Shown here piece by piece: positions 28,661 to 37,029 of a stretch of DNA of 64,000 bases (position 1 is its first letter; every line of letters begins with the position of its first letter). The DNA lies in contig NZ_CABPST010000008.1 in assembly GCF_902459805.1 (NCBI RefSeq), positions 124,001 through 188,000 on the forward strand, given 5' to 3'. A program made the translations under genes and the position numbers. Below the pieces are notes generated by a model. The model worked only from the letters and a program-made list of their open reading frames with translations, was not told the DNA's origin and did not search any database. This DNA comes from Pandoraea bronchicola. GTDB taxonomy: Bacteria > Pseudomonadota > Gammaproteobacteria > Burkholderiales > Burkholderiaceae.

Positions 28661-29365
28661 ATGTTCGCGCGTGGAAAGAACGGGGAAGCACGGAGCACGG
28701 GAGGCGCTGAAGTGGATCTGGGCACGGCAAACAGCGTTGCCGACGCCGTCTCGGCCGCCGAGGAGCACGAAATCGGCAATGCCGGGCAGACCGGCGCGGC
28801 CATTCAGGTACTGCGCGAGTGCCTGGCGTCGAACTACGAGCGCCTGCTGCGCCGGCTGTCGCGCCGGATCGGTTGCTCCGATACCGCCAGCGACAGCCTG
28901 CACGAAGCATGGGTGCGGCTTGGCAGCGCCACGTTGCCCGACGCGGTGCACAGCGCCGAGACCTATGTGTTTCGGATGGCTTACAACCTGGCGGTCGATC
29001 AGATGCGCGGTCGCCGCATGTGGGAATCGCTCGGCGAGGAGCATGAAGTGTTCGACGTTCTGCCGGATCGCGGACCCGGCCCGGAGGCCGTGGCCGGTGC
29101 GCGCTCCGAGCTTGCGGCGCTCTCCCGTGCCTTGGGCGAGATGTCGGGACATCACCGGCGCGTGCTCATGGAGCTGCGCGTCGACGACCTGACTCGCGAA
29201 GAAGTCGCTGCGCGTCACGGCTTGTCGTTGCGCAAGGTCGATACCTTGCTGCGTCAGACGCTCGACTACTGTGCAACGCAGACCGGGCGGCAAACGTCCG
29301 GCGGAATAAGCGAGTCGCGCCGCCCGGTCAGGCCGGTTGTCGCGCCGGCCGCTTGCAAGCGGTAG
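28661..29365 (+). CDS. Second ECF RNA polymerase sigma factor
   Basis: About 234 residues, longer than the usual 170 because of an N-terminal extension of about 45 residues and a tail rich in R and P. Region 2 contains SRRIGCSDTASDSLHEAWVR and SAETYVFRMAYNLAVDQMR; region 4 contains LSRALGEMSGHHRRVLMEL and LTREEVAARHGLSLRKVDTL. The ATG at 28661 is preferred because GGGGGG lies 6 bp upstream; an in-frame ATG at 28640 would add 7 residues. No FecR gene follows, so it may share the anti-sigma factor upstream of the exoprotein gene or be controlled by its own extensions. Confidence 0.85.
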   Translation: MFARGKNGEARSTGGAEVDLGTANSVADAVSAAEEHEIGNAGQTGAAIQVLRECLASNYERLLRRLSRRIGCSDTASDSLHEAWVRLGSATLPDAVHSAETYVFRMAYNLAVDQMRGRRMWESLGEEHEVFDVLPDRGPGPEAVAGARSELAALSRALGEMSGHHRRVLMELRVDDLTREEVAARHGLSLRKVDTLLRQTLDYCATQTGRQTSGGISESRRPVRPVVAPAACKR

Positions 29366-29405
29366 AAACGGCAGTCGACCCGCCCCTGCGCTGGCACCGG
29401 CGCTC

Positions 29406-30041
29406 TCAATGCATCGGCTCGGCCGGTGCTTCGTTCTCGAACGTGCGGAAGCGCCAGCCGAACCACACGGCCAGCATCCGGATGATGAAGCCCGCCGCGA
29501 AGCAGATGCCCGTCGCGATGCCGTTCTCGACACCCAGACGCAGCATGGCGACGTACATCGCACCCGCGATACACGCCACGCTGGCGTACATCTCCCGGCG
29601 CAGCACCAGCGGCACCTGACCGCAGAGCAAGTCGCGCAGCATACCGCCGCCAATGCCGGTGAGCACGCCCGCCAGCACAACGATGACCGGGCTCGTGCTG
29701 ACCGTCATGCCGATGTCGCAGCCGAGGATGGTGAAGGCGGCGAGCCCGATGGCGTCGACGGTGATAAACGTCATGCGCAGCCGGTGCACATGGCGCGCGA
29801 TGATGGAGGTGAGCGTCGCCGCCCCGAGGGTGAGCAGCAAATACTCCGGGTGGGCGATCCAGACCAGCGGATGGCGGCCGAACAGCACGTCGCGGATGGT
29901 GCCCCCGCCCAGCGCCGTCACCATGCCGATGAAGGCGAGCCCGAAGCGGTCCATACCGCGCTGCATCCCCATGATCGCGCCCGACATTGCCTCGGTCACG
30001 ATGGCGATCAGATAGAGCGCGTAGAAGATCTCTGTTTTCAT
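29406..30041 (-). CDS. TRIC-type (UPF0126, YicG-like) membrane channel
   Basis: A 211-residue inner-membrane protein of the trimeric intracellular cation channel family with two repeated units. The glycine-rich VTALGGGTIRDVLFGRHP in the first repeat is echoed by GVLTGIGGGMLRDLLCGQVP in the second; these form the pore kinks in known members. Seven hydrophobic segments are visible. Bacterial members conduct monovalent cations in vitro, but the physiological role is poorly known. It is convergent with the second sigma gene, and its 5' region faces the peptide/macAB operon. Confidence 0.9.
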   Translation of the reverse strand: MKTEIFYALYLIAIVTEAMSGAIMGMQRGMDRFGLAFIGMVTALGGGTIRDVLFGRHPLVWIAHPEYLLLTLGAATLTSIIARHVHRLRMTFITVDAIGLAAFTILGCDIGMTVSTSPVIVVLAGVLTGIGGGMLRDLLCGQVPLVLRREMYASVACIAGAMYVAMLRLGVENGIATGICFAAGFIIRMLAVWFGWRFRTFENEAPAEPMH

Positions 30042-30130
30042 GATGTCCCTTCAAGTGCCGGGGGGAATATATCACTTCATGAGATTTCCCCGGGATTTGC
30101 GCGATCCGTTGCCGCGCTCAGGCGCGTGCG

Positions 30131-30147
30131 CTGTGATTTGTACAAGT
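30131..30147 (+). promoter_or_regulatory. Shared 17-bp operator-like element upstream of the peptide-macAB operon
   Basis: CTGTGATTTGTACAAGT. It matches the element at 38244-38260 (CTGTGATTAATACAAGT) at 15 of 17 positions. Twenty-two bases further on is GACACT (30170-30175), a possible -10; the other operon has GATACT 23 bases from its element. The likely reader is the LuxR-type response regulator at 37030-37632, but this is inference. Confidence 0.6.
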
Positions 30148-30264
30148 TCTCAAGCGCGCAGGTCGGTGCGACACTCCTTCCAACGAAACGACGCGCACAG
30201 ACAAGCCTCCCGCGCGTCGGACGATAGGCGCCAGTCGCCTTTCCAACACATCAAGGAGTCCGTC

Positions 30265-30342
30265 ATGCCCTACGTTCCTGGTCTGCTCTCCCGTATACTC
30301 GCGGGTCTCGTGGCCGTTTTTCCTTTTGTCGGCACGCATTGA
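30265..30342 (+). CDS. 25-residue hydrophobic micropeptide, first gene of the macAB operon
   Basis: The peptide starts MPYVPGLLSR, continues with ILAGLVAVFPFVG and ends TH. The ATG at 30265 has AAGGAG 6 bp upstream, one of the best ribosome-binding sites in the region. The sequence is almost wholly apolar with a single arginine and three prolines, and it has no signal-peptide cleavage site. It resembles the peptide at 38078-38152 (GLV-V core, then P and a late glycine). Together with its place upstream of a MacAB-type exporter this suggests a leaderless secreted or membrane-active peptide. A small membrane regulator of the pump is the main alternative. Confidence 0.6.
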   Translation: MPYVPGLLSRILAGLVAVFPFVGTH

Positions 30343-30491
30343 TGCGCACGCTGTTTCAGGTGCACAGCCTGTTCGTTGTCGTCGTTGGCGGCCTGTCTTT
30401 GCTGCGGATGGTGGCGCGGAGGGTCTCCACAGCCGCCAAACACCTTAAACTCTCAACCTTTTGTGCTCCGAACGGTGCCTCGGGGCGGTGA
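30342..30491 (+). CDS. Possible 49-residue coupled small membrane protein
   Basis: An ATG at 30342 overlaps the stop of the preceding micropeptide (TGATG), an arrangement that allows translational coupling. The predicted product has one hydrophobic segment (LFVVVVGGLSLLRMV) followed by a basic stretch (ARRVSTAAKHLK) and an uncharacteristic tail with one cysteine. There is no separate ribosome-binding site. It could be a real coupled partner or a chance frame in the 250-bp gap before macA; I favour neither strongly. Confidence 0.3.
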   Translation: MRTLFQVHSLFVVVVGGLSLLRMVARRVSTAAKHLKLSTFCAPNGASGR

Positions 30492-30592
30492 TCCTGCCAG
30501 TCGAGCGTTCTATCGGCGGACCCGCCAGCCAGCGGTAACGGATTTGCGCAGCGCTTCTTTCGACGTGCTTCTTTGATCGCCCACTTCGTTCC

Positions 30593-31783
30593 ATGATCCA
30601 GTTCATTCGCCGCCGACGTTATCTTGTCGCCAGCCTTGTTGTGCTAGCCGTTCTCGTGGCGCTCGGTCTGCGCAGCCTGGCGACCCCCAAGCCGCCGCAG
30701 TACATCAGCGCCAAGGTCGGGCGCAGCGATCTCGAAAATACCGTCCTCGCTACCGGCACGCTTCAGGCGTTCCAGCAGGTCGACGTCGGCGCACAGGTTT
30801 CGGGGCAGTTGAAGTCGCTCAAGGTCAAGCTCGGCGACAAGGTGAAGAAGGGGCAATGGCTTGCGCAGATCGACCCGGTGCTGGCGCAGAACAGCCTGCG
30901 TCAGGCCGAGGCCGACGAGCAGAACCTTCAGGCGCAAAAGCGTTCCACCGCCGCGCAGCTCAAGCAGGCGGAACTGGCGTTTGCGCGCCAGCAGCAGATG
31001 CTGCCCGATAATTCGACCTCGCGTCAGGACTTCGAATCGGCACAGGCCGCGCTCGACACGCAGCGCGCCACGCTCGCGGGCCTTGATGCCCAGCTGCGCA
31101 AGGCGGGGGTGGCCATCGAATCGGCCAGAGCGAATGTGGGTTACACGCGCATCGACGCCCCGATCGACGGTGAGGTCGTCGCCATTGTTACGCAGGAAGG
31201 CCAGACCGTGATCGCGCAGCAACAGGCGCCGGTCATTCTGAAGCTCGCCGATCTGGACACGATTACCGTGAAGGCACAGGTCTCGGAGGCCGACGTCATT
31301 CGCGTCGCCCCCGGGCAGACGGCGTATTTCACGATCCTCGGCGATCCCGACAAACGCTATTACGGCAAGCTGCGCGCGATCGAACCCGCCCCGCAGAACT
31401 TCCTCGACACGCAGAGCGCGCTCGGCGGCGGCGCCACGCGCAACAACACGGCCGTGTTCTACAACGCGTTGTTCGACGTGCCGAACCCCGATCACCGTCT
31501 GCGCATTTCGATGACGGCGCAGGTGAACGTATTGCTTGGTACCGCCAAACAGGCGCTGAGCATTCCCGTGGCGGCGCTCGGGAAGAAGGTCGGGGCCGAC
31601 CGCTATGAGGTGCGAGTCTTGGGCGGCGACGGCAATGCGGCGACGCGTCAGGTCGTCACCGGTCTGAACAACAACGTGCAAGTCGAGGTGCGTGAAGGGC
31701 TCGCGGACGGCGAGCGCGTCGTGATCGGCGAGGCGGGTGAATCCACATCGGCTGCCGATGCTTCGGCCAATGCAGGTCAGTAA
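30593..31783 (+). CDS. macA: MacA-type periplasmic adaptor of a tripartite ABC exporter
   Basis: A 396-residue membrane fusion protein. The N-terminal membrane anchor is YLVASLVVLAVLVALGL (residues about 10-26). A split lipoyl domain (TGTLQAFQQVDVGAQVSGQL; YTRIDAPIDGEVVAIVTQEG) flanks an alpha-helical hairpin rich in Q, A and R (residues about 100-180), followed by beta-barrel and membrane-proximal domains (LADLDTITVKAQVSEADVIR). It links MacB to the outer-membrane channel. The macB start follows after 12 bp. The gene comes after the micropeptide gene(s) and lacks a clear ribosome-binding site of its own, so translation may depend on upstream genes. Confidence 0.93.
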   Translation: MIQFIRRRRYLVASLVVLAVLVALGLRSLATPKPPQYISAKVGRSDLENTVLATGTLQAFQQVDVGAQVSGQLKSLKVKLGDKVKKGQWLAQIDPVLAQNSLRQAEADEQNLQAQKRSTAAQLKQAELAFARQQQMLPDNSTSRQDFESAQAALDTQRATLAGLDAQLRKAGVAIESARANVGYTRIDAPIDGEVVAIVTQEGQTVIAQQQAPVILKLADLDTITVKAQVSEADVIRVAPGQTAYFTILGDPDKRYYGKLRAIEPAPQNFLDTQSALGGGATRNNTAVFYNALFDVPNPDHRLRISMTAQVNVLLGTAKQALSIPVAALGKKVGADRYEVRVLGGDGNAATRQVVTGLNNNVQVEVREGLADGERVVIGEAGESTSAADASANAGQ

Positions 31784-31795
31784 AGGACGTCCAGT

Positions 31796-33871
31796 ATGTC
31801 GAGCGCCATCGCCCAATCTTCCTTGACCGCCAGCCCGCACCCCATGCTCGAGCTGACAGGCATCACCCGGCGTTTTCCGGCGGGCGATCGCGATGTTGTC
31901 GTGCTGCACGATGTGAATCTCACCATCGAGGCGGGCGAGATCGTTGCCATCATGGGCGCGTCGGGCTCGGGCAAGTCGACGCTGATGAACATTCTCGGGT
32001 GTCTCGATCACCCGAGCGAGGGCAGCTATCGCGTGGCAGGACGCGAGACCCGCGATCTCGATCCCGATGCGCTGGCGCAGTTGCGTCGCGAACACTTCGG
32101 TTTCATCTTTCAGCGCTACCACCTGCTGCCGCATCTGGACGCTGCCGCCAATGTCGAGATGCCGGCGGTCTACACCGGCACGCCCCATGCGGCGCGTCGC
32201 GCGCGCTCGGTGCAGTTGCTCGAGCGGCTGGGGCTCGCGGACCGCACCGGCCATCGGCCGAGCCAGTTGTCGGGCGGTCAGCAGCAGCGTGTGAGTATTG
32301 CGCGCGCGCTGATGAACGGCGGCGAAGTCATTCTGGCCGACGAGCCGACCGGCGCACTCGATACCCGCAGCGGCAGGGAAGTCATCCGCATTCTGAAGGA
32401 ACTCAACGCGCTGGGGCACACGGTCATCATCGTGACCCACGACGAGAGCGTTGCCGCACATGCCCGTCGCATCATCGAGATTCGCGACGGCGAAGTCGTG
32501 GCCGACCGGCCGAATGCGCCGGTGGACGATACCCCGGACGCAGCGTCGGCCACCGCCGCCGGTGAGGGGATGACATCCGAGGCGCTGGCCGCACCCCTCG
32601 CCCCCTCGACCGGCCCCGCCGCCGCAGACGCCCGTCATGGCGGTGCGTTGGCGCCGCGTCGCTGGACGGGGGGCATCGACCGGTTTGCCGAAGCGTTCCG
32701 CATGGCGTGGATCGCGCTGGTGTCGCACCGTCTTCGCACGTTCCTGACGATGCTCGGGATCATCATCGGTATCACGTCGGTCGTCTCGATCGTGGCCATT
32801 GGCGAAGGCGCGAAGCGGTACATGCTGGCGGAGATCGGCAGCATCGGCACGAACACGATCAACATCTATCCCGGCAAGGACTGGGGTGACAATCGCGCCA
32901 CCACCATTCAGACGCTGGTGCCGGAAGACGTGAGTGCATTGTCCGAGCAGGTCTATGTCGACAGCGCCACGCCCGAGACGGCGCGCAGCCTGCTGCTTCG
33001 TTATCGCAATATCGATGCCAGTGCGACGGTGACGGGCGTGGGCGAGCACTTCTTTCAGGTGCGCGGCATGAAGATCGCGCAAGGCATTGCCTTCGGGCCG
33101 GACGAAGTGCGCCGTCAGGCACAGGTCGCAGTGATTGACCAGAACACGCGCCGCAAGCTGTTCGGCTCGAATCCGAATCCGCTGGGCGAGGTGATCTTCG
33201 TGGGCAACCTGCCGTGCGTGGTAATTGGCGTGACGGCCGAGAAGAAGAGCGCCTTTGGCGACATGAAGAGTCTGAACATCTGGGTGCCGTACACCACGGC
33301 GGCTGGCCGGTTGTTCGGTCAGCGCAACGTCGACAGCATTACCGTGCGGGTGCGAGAGGGGCAGCCGAGCAAAGCGGCCGAGAAGAGTCTGGAGTCGCTC
33401 ATGACGCAGCGTCACGGGCGCAAGGACTTCTTCACCTACAACATGGACAGTGTCGTGAAGACGGTTGAGAAGACGAGCCAGTCGCTCACGTTGCTGCTCT
33501 CGCTGATCGCAGTGATTTCGCTTGTCGTGGGCGGGATTGGCGTGATGAACATCATGATCGTGTCGGTCACCGAGCGCACACGGGAGATCGGCATCCGCAT
33601 GGCGGTGGGGGCACGGCAGAGCGACATCATGCAGCAGTTCCTCGTCGAGGCGGTGATGGTGTGCCTGATGGGCGGCGCCATCGGTATTGCCTTGTCCTTC
33701 GGGGCGAGCTTCATCTTCTCGCTGTTCGTCGCCAAATGGAAAATGGTGTTTTCGATGGGCTCTGTTGTAACGGCTTTCCTGTGTTCGACGCTCATTGGCG
33801 TCGTGTTCGGCTTCATGCCTGCGCGCAATGCGGCGCGGTTGGATCCGGTCGAAGCGCTCGCACGCGATTGA
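31796..33871 (+). CDS. macB: MacB-type ABC exporter (ATPase fused to permease)
   Basis: A 691-residue fused half-transporter. The N-terminal ATPase has Walker A GASGSGKST (residues 54-62), signature LSGGQQQR (158-165) and Walker B VILADEPTGALD (from 178). A proline- and alanine-rich linker (about 245-300) leads to the first membrane helix (TFLTMLGIIIGITSVVSIVA), a large periplasmic domain and three C-terminal helices, ending in the FtsX-like GIRMAVGARQSDIMQQFLVE segment and LDPVEALARD. MacB pumps act mechanotransmissively on periplasmic substrates, including peptides, lipopeptides and macrolides. AAGGA sits 8 bp before the ATG. The operon context points to the micropeptides as candidate substrates. 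Confidence 0.94.
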   Translation: MSSAIAQSSLTASPHPMLELTGITRRFPAGDRDVVVLHDVNLTIEAGEIVAIMGASGSGKSTLMNILGCLDHPSEGSYRVAGRETRDLDPDALAQLRREHFGFIFQRYHLLPHLDAAANVEMPAVYTGTPHAARRARSVQLLERLGLADRTGHRPSQLSGGQQQRVSIARALMNGGEVILADEPTGALDTRSGREVIRILKELNALGHTVIIVTHDESVAAHARRIIEIRDGEVVADRPNAPVDDTPDAASATAAGEGMTSEALAAPLAPSTGPAAADARHGGALAPRRWTGGIDRFAEAFRMAWIALVSHRLRTFLTMLGIIIGITSVVSIVAIGEGAKRYMLAEIGSIGTNTINIYPGKDWGDNRATTIQTLVPEDVSALSEQVYVDSATPETARSLLLRYRNIDASATVTGVGEHFFQVRGMKIAQGIAFGPDEVRRQAQVAVIDQNTRRKLFGSNPNPLGEVIFVGNLPCVVIGVTAEKKSAFGDMKSLNIWVPYTTAAGRLFGQRNVDSITVRVREGQPSKAAEKSLESLMTQRHGRKDFFTYNMDSVVKTVEKTSQSLTLLLSLIAVISLVVGGIGVMNIMIVSVTERTREIGIRMAVGARQSDIMQQFLVEAVMVCLMGGAIGIALSFGASFIFSLFVAKWKMVFSMGSVVTAFLCSTLIGVVFGFMPARNAARLDPVEALARD

Positions 33872-33882
33872 GGTACTGCCTG

Positions 33883-35322
33883 ATGACCCGAATGATTTCC
33901 ACTAGCCGTATGCCGAGGTTGACCCGTACCGTCATCGCACTAGCGAGTGTGGCCATGTTGCTGGCGGGGTGCGCAGGTGCGCGCCACGAACCGTTGCCGG
34001 CCGTGCCTGTGCCGGCGCAGTGGACCGGGGCGCCCGTGGCGTCTGCTGCGGCGCCTGCTGCCCCGAGCAGCGCGATAGCGCCAGAGTTCTGGCGTGCGTT
34101 CGGCGACCCTGTGCTCGACCGCCTGATTGCCGACGCTCTGGCCGTCAACAATGACCTCGCTGCAGCGGGTATCCGCGCGTATCGTGCGCAGTTGCAAGCC
34201 GGTCTGGCGGATACCAATCTCACCCCCGGCGTGACGGTGCAAGGCCAGGGGAGCGTGTCGCGCCGGTTGGACAATCAGGTCATGACGAGGGGCAGCGGTC
34301 TGACGGCGACGGCAAGCTATGAGCTCGATTTGTGGGGAAAACTTGCCGCGCAACGAGATTCCGCCCGCTGGGTGTTCGAAGCCACCGAGGCTGACCGCGA
34401 AACGGCGCGTCTGGCGGTGATCGGCCTGACGGCGCAGTACTACTGGCAGATTGGTTATCTCAATCAGGTGATCGCCTACGCCGAGAGCAATATCGCGTAC
34501 AGCGAGCGCGTGCTGGCGTTGGTGCGTTCTCGCTACGCCGCCGGCGCCGTCTCGGCGCTGGACGTGGCGCAAGCCGAGCAGGCGTTGTCCGATCAGCGTG
34601 CGGCACTCACGCAGCAATTGCAACAGCGCACCGAAAACCGTAATGCGCTGGCGATCCTGTTTGACCGGCCGCCGCAGCAGGCCGCCGCAGAGCCGTCGGC
34701 GTTACCCACGCAGGCCTTGCCCGATGTGCCGCCCGGGCTGCCCGCCGAGTTGCTGGGCCGGCGACCGGATTTGCGCGCCGCGGAACTGCGGCTGCGAGGG
34801 ATGCTCGCCGATGTCGACGTTGCGCGCACGAGCTTCTACCCGACGTTTACGCTCACCGGAACGCTCGGCACGTCGAGTTCGTCGCTCGAACGTGTGCTGG
34901 CCAATCCCTTAGGGACGTTGGGACTTGGACTGGCGCTGCCGTTCATCCAGTGGAATACCATGCAGTTGCAGATCAAGGTGTCGCAGACACAATTTGACGA
35001 AGCTGCCGTGAACTTCCGCAAGAGCCTCTTCACGGCGCTGAGCGAAGTGGAGAATGCGCTCTCGGCGCGTGACCAACTGACGAAAGAAGGGGAGCAGCGA
35101 GTGCTGTCGCTGGCGCAGGCACAGCGAGCGGAAGCGCTTTTGCGCTCGCGCTATCTGGCCGGCGCCATCGATATTCAGCCCTGGCTGGATCAGCAGAAGA
35201 GTTTGCGCGACGCGCAGGCCGCAGACGCGCGGGTGCGGCTGAACCGGCTGAATAATCGTATGGCGCTCTACAAAGCGTTGGGCGGTGCGGGCAACGTCTC
35301 GGACGTCACGCCACCCGCCTGA
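33883..35322 (+). CDS. NodT/TolC-family outer-membrane efflux lipoprotein
   Basis: A 479-residue outer-membrane factor. The lipobox lies in VAMLLAGCAGA, so the mature protein is lipidated. Two outer-membrane efflux repeats follow, with PEFWRAFGDPVLDRLIADAL, then TASYELDLWGKLAAQRDSAR, and LPAELLGRRPDLRAAELRLR in the second half, which are hallmarks of NodT-type channels. The ATG at 33883 is chosen because it opens the signal peptide, 11 bp after the macB stop; the upstream open frame overlaps macB and is not real. It supplies the exit duct for MacAB. A terminator hairpin follows at 35356. Confidence 0.93.
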   Translation: MTRMISTSRMPRLTRTVIALASVAMLLAGCAGARHEPLPAVPVPAQWTGAPVASAAAPAAPSSAIAPEFWRAFGDPVLDRLIADALAVNNDLAAAGIRAYRAQLQAGLADTNLTPGVTVQGQGSVSRRLDNQVMTRGSGLTATASYELDLWGKLAAQRDSARWVFEATEADRETARLAVIGLTAQYYWQIGYLNQVIAYAESNIAYSERVLALVRSRYAAGAVSALDVAQAEQALSDQRAALTQQLQQRTENRNALAILFDRPPQQAAAEPSALPTQALPDVPPGLPAELLGRRPDLRAAELRLRGMLADVDVARTSFYPTFTLTGTLGTSSSSLERVLANPLGTLGLGLALPFIQWNTMQLQIKVSQTQFDEAAVNFRKSLFTALSEVENALSARDQLTKEGEQRVLSLAQAQRAEALLRSRYLAGAIDIQPWLDQQKSLRDAQAADARVRLNRLNNRMALYKALGGAGNVSDVTPPA

Positions 35323-35355
35323 ACCGGGCGGCGTTGTGCCGAGGGGGGGAAGCAG

Positions 35356-35388
35356 ACAGGCCGGCATTGCCGGCCTGTTCTTCATTCC
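35356..35388 (+). terminator. Rho-independent terminator after the exporter operon
   Basis: A perfect 9-bp stem, ACAGGCCGG / CCGGCCTGT, with loop CATTG, followed by TCTTCATT. It lies between the convergent exporter operon and histidine kinase gene. Confidence 0.7.
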
Positions 35389-35409
35389 GTCGTGGTTGGC
35401 GCGAAAGTC

Positions 35410-36993
35410 TCAGGCGGCGGCCTCGCCCGTGTGCGGCATTTTTGGCAGCGTGATCGTGAACGTGGTGCCGACGCCGACCTGACTCGTCACGTCGATCGTG
35501 CCCTTATGGAATTCGATGGCGGCGTGCACCACCGCGAGGCCCACGCCGGAGCCGTCCTCCAGCACAGCGTTGCTGCGCGAACGGAACGACATCTGGAAGA
35601 TCTCCTTGAGTTCGTCTTCCGGAATACCCGTGCCGTTGTCGCGCAGTACGACACGTAAGGCTTCACCGGCATCCGATACGCCGATATCGATGGCGGGCGC
35701 CACCATCGTGTACTTGGTGGCGTTGCTGATCAGGTTGATGAAGGCGTGGAAAAGCACGTTGCTGTCACCGATCATGCGACTGTCGAGGCCTTGCGCCGCC
35801 TGCACGGTAATGGTGGCGTTCGGGAACATGTCCGAGCCGACGCCGCGCACATCTTCGAGCAGGGCGACGAGGGACAACTCGGCGCGCTTGCCGAACTTCG
35901 GATCGTCGAGCGAGGCGCTTTGCGCGGCATCCAGCCAGTTCTGGATCAAATGGTTGAGCTTGGCGACGGCCTCGCGAATCTTCGTATAACGCGGGCTCGA
36001 ATCCGCTTCCTCGTTACGCGGGCTCAGCAGGCGCTGCGCGTGTCCGTCGATCACATTGAGCAGCGTACGGAACTCGTGCGTAGCCATCGACCGGAAGGTC
36101 TTCTGGAAATTGTTGAGGCGTTCCTCGTTAGCCAACGCGCGTTGCAGGATAGTGTTCTTGGCGGTCGCGAGTTTCTGGTTGCGCACAAGCGACGACGTGC
36201 TCTCCTGAAACTTGGCGAGCGAGCGCGAGAGCATGCCGACTTCGTCGCCGCGCGAGAGCCAGGGCAGGCGCAGCTTTTCCTTACCCGATACGGCGCTGCC
36301 GGATAGCTGGATCAGGCGTGTGAGCGGTCTGAGGATGACCGCGTCCACGTAGATCAGGCAGAGCAAGGTCACGAGGATCATCGCGGCGATCAGGCCGTCG
36401 ATCTGAAACAGACGGTTGCGGGCCGCCTTGTTCTTGGCCTCGACTTCCTTGATCAGGGCTTCGGTACTGCGAAACACCAGCGAGCCGAAGGTGCTGTTCG
36501 CTTGTGTGTACTTATTGTTCGACTCGCCGCGATAGAGCCTGGCGGCATCGTTGAGCTTGCCGTTTTGGGCGAGTTGAAATACCTGACTCGAGGCGCGCCG
36601 GTATTGGGCCCATTGCGTCTGGAATTTCGAGAAAGCCAGACGGAATTCGTCGTGCACGAGCAGCTTCTGATAGCGCTCGGCGGCCGCTTTGATCTTGCCG
36701 TCGAACTCGGCGGCGGCGGCGCGGATATCTGCAAGCGCCTTGGGCGACATTGGCGCGAGGGCTTCGGATTCAACGGTGCGGAAGTCCGAGATGTAATCGT
36801 TGAGTTCCTCGAGCACGCTGAGATTTTCGATCTGCGTGCGCTCGGCCTCGATCGCGCGGCGCTGCGACGTATCGACTTCGCGATGCACCACAACGCCGAC
36901 CGCAACCATGGCGATGAGGCAGAGGGCGACCAGCAGATACATCCTGCGCCGGATCGGGAGTTGCTTGTTGTGTGAAGAAGACGCTTTAGCCAT
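35410..36993 (-). CDS. Membrane sensor histidine kinase
   Basis: A 527-residue kinase with two membrane helices (MYLLVALCLIAMVAVGVVV near residue 18 and IAAMILVTLLCLIYVDAVIL near 202). Between them is a periplasmic helical domain of about 160 residues rich in A, Q, E and R, resembling the four-helix-bundle sensor of chemoreceptors. HAMP follows, then the HisKA box MATHEFRTLLN with His306, and the ATPase domain with NLISNATKYT, DNGTGIP and GSGVGLAVVHAA. It is the second gene of an RR-HK operon (36-bp gap). The periplasmic bundle is a plausible site for sensing peptides or membrane stress. Confidence 0.92.
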   Translation of the reverse strand: MAKASSSHNKQLPIRRRMYLLVALCLIAMVAVGVVVHREVDTSQRRAIEAERTQIENLSVLEELNDYISDFRTVESEALAPMSPKALADIRAAAAEFDGKIKAAAERYQKLLVHDEFRLAFSKFQTQWAQYRRASSQVFQLAQNGKLNDAARLYRGESNNKYTQANSTFGSLVFRSTEALIKEVEAKNKAARNRLFQIDGLIAAMILVTLLCLIYVDAVILRPLTRLIQLSGSAVSGKEKLRLPWLSRGDEVGMLSRSLAKFQESTSSLVRNQKLATAKNTILQRALANEERLNNFQKTFRSMATHEFRTLLNVIDGHAQRLLSPRNEEADSSPRYTKIREAVAKLNHLIQNWLDAAQSASLDDPKFGKRAELSLVALLEDVRGVGSDMFPNATITVQAAQGLDSRMIGDSNVLFHAFINLISNATKYTMVAPAIDIGVSDAGEALRVVLRDNGTGIPEDELKEIFQMSFRSRSNAVLEDGSGVGLAVVHAAIEFHKGTIDVTSQVGVGTTFTITLPKMPHTGEAAA

Positions 36994-37029
36994 GCGGGCG
37001 ATCTGTCGCGGAAAGGGAATCTGAGGCGA

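Noticed and set aside
30644-33415. 923-codon minus-strand frame opposite macA and macB
   Set aside because: The plus strand carries unmistakable MacA and MacB motifs; the reverse product is Arg/His-rich with no motif.
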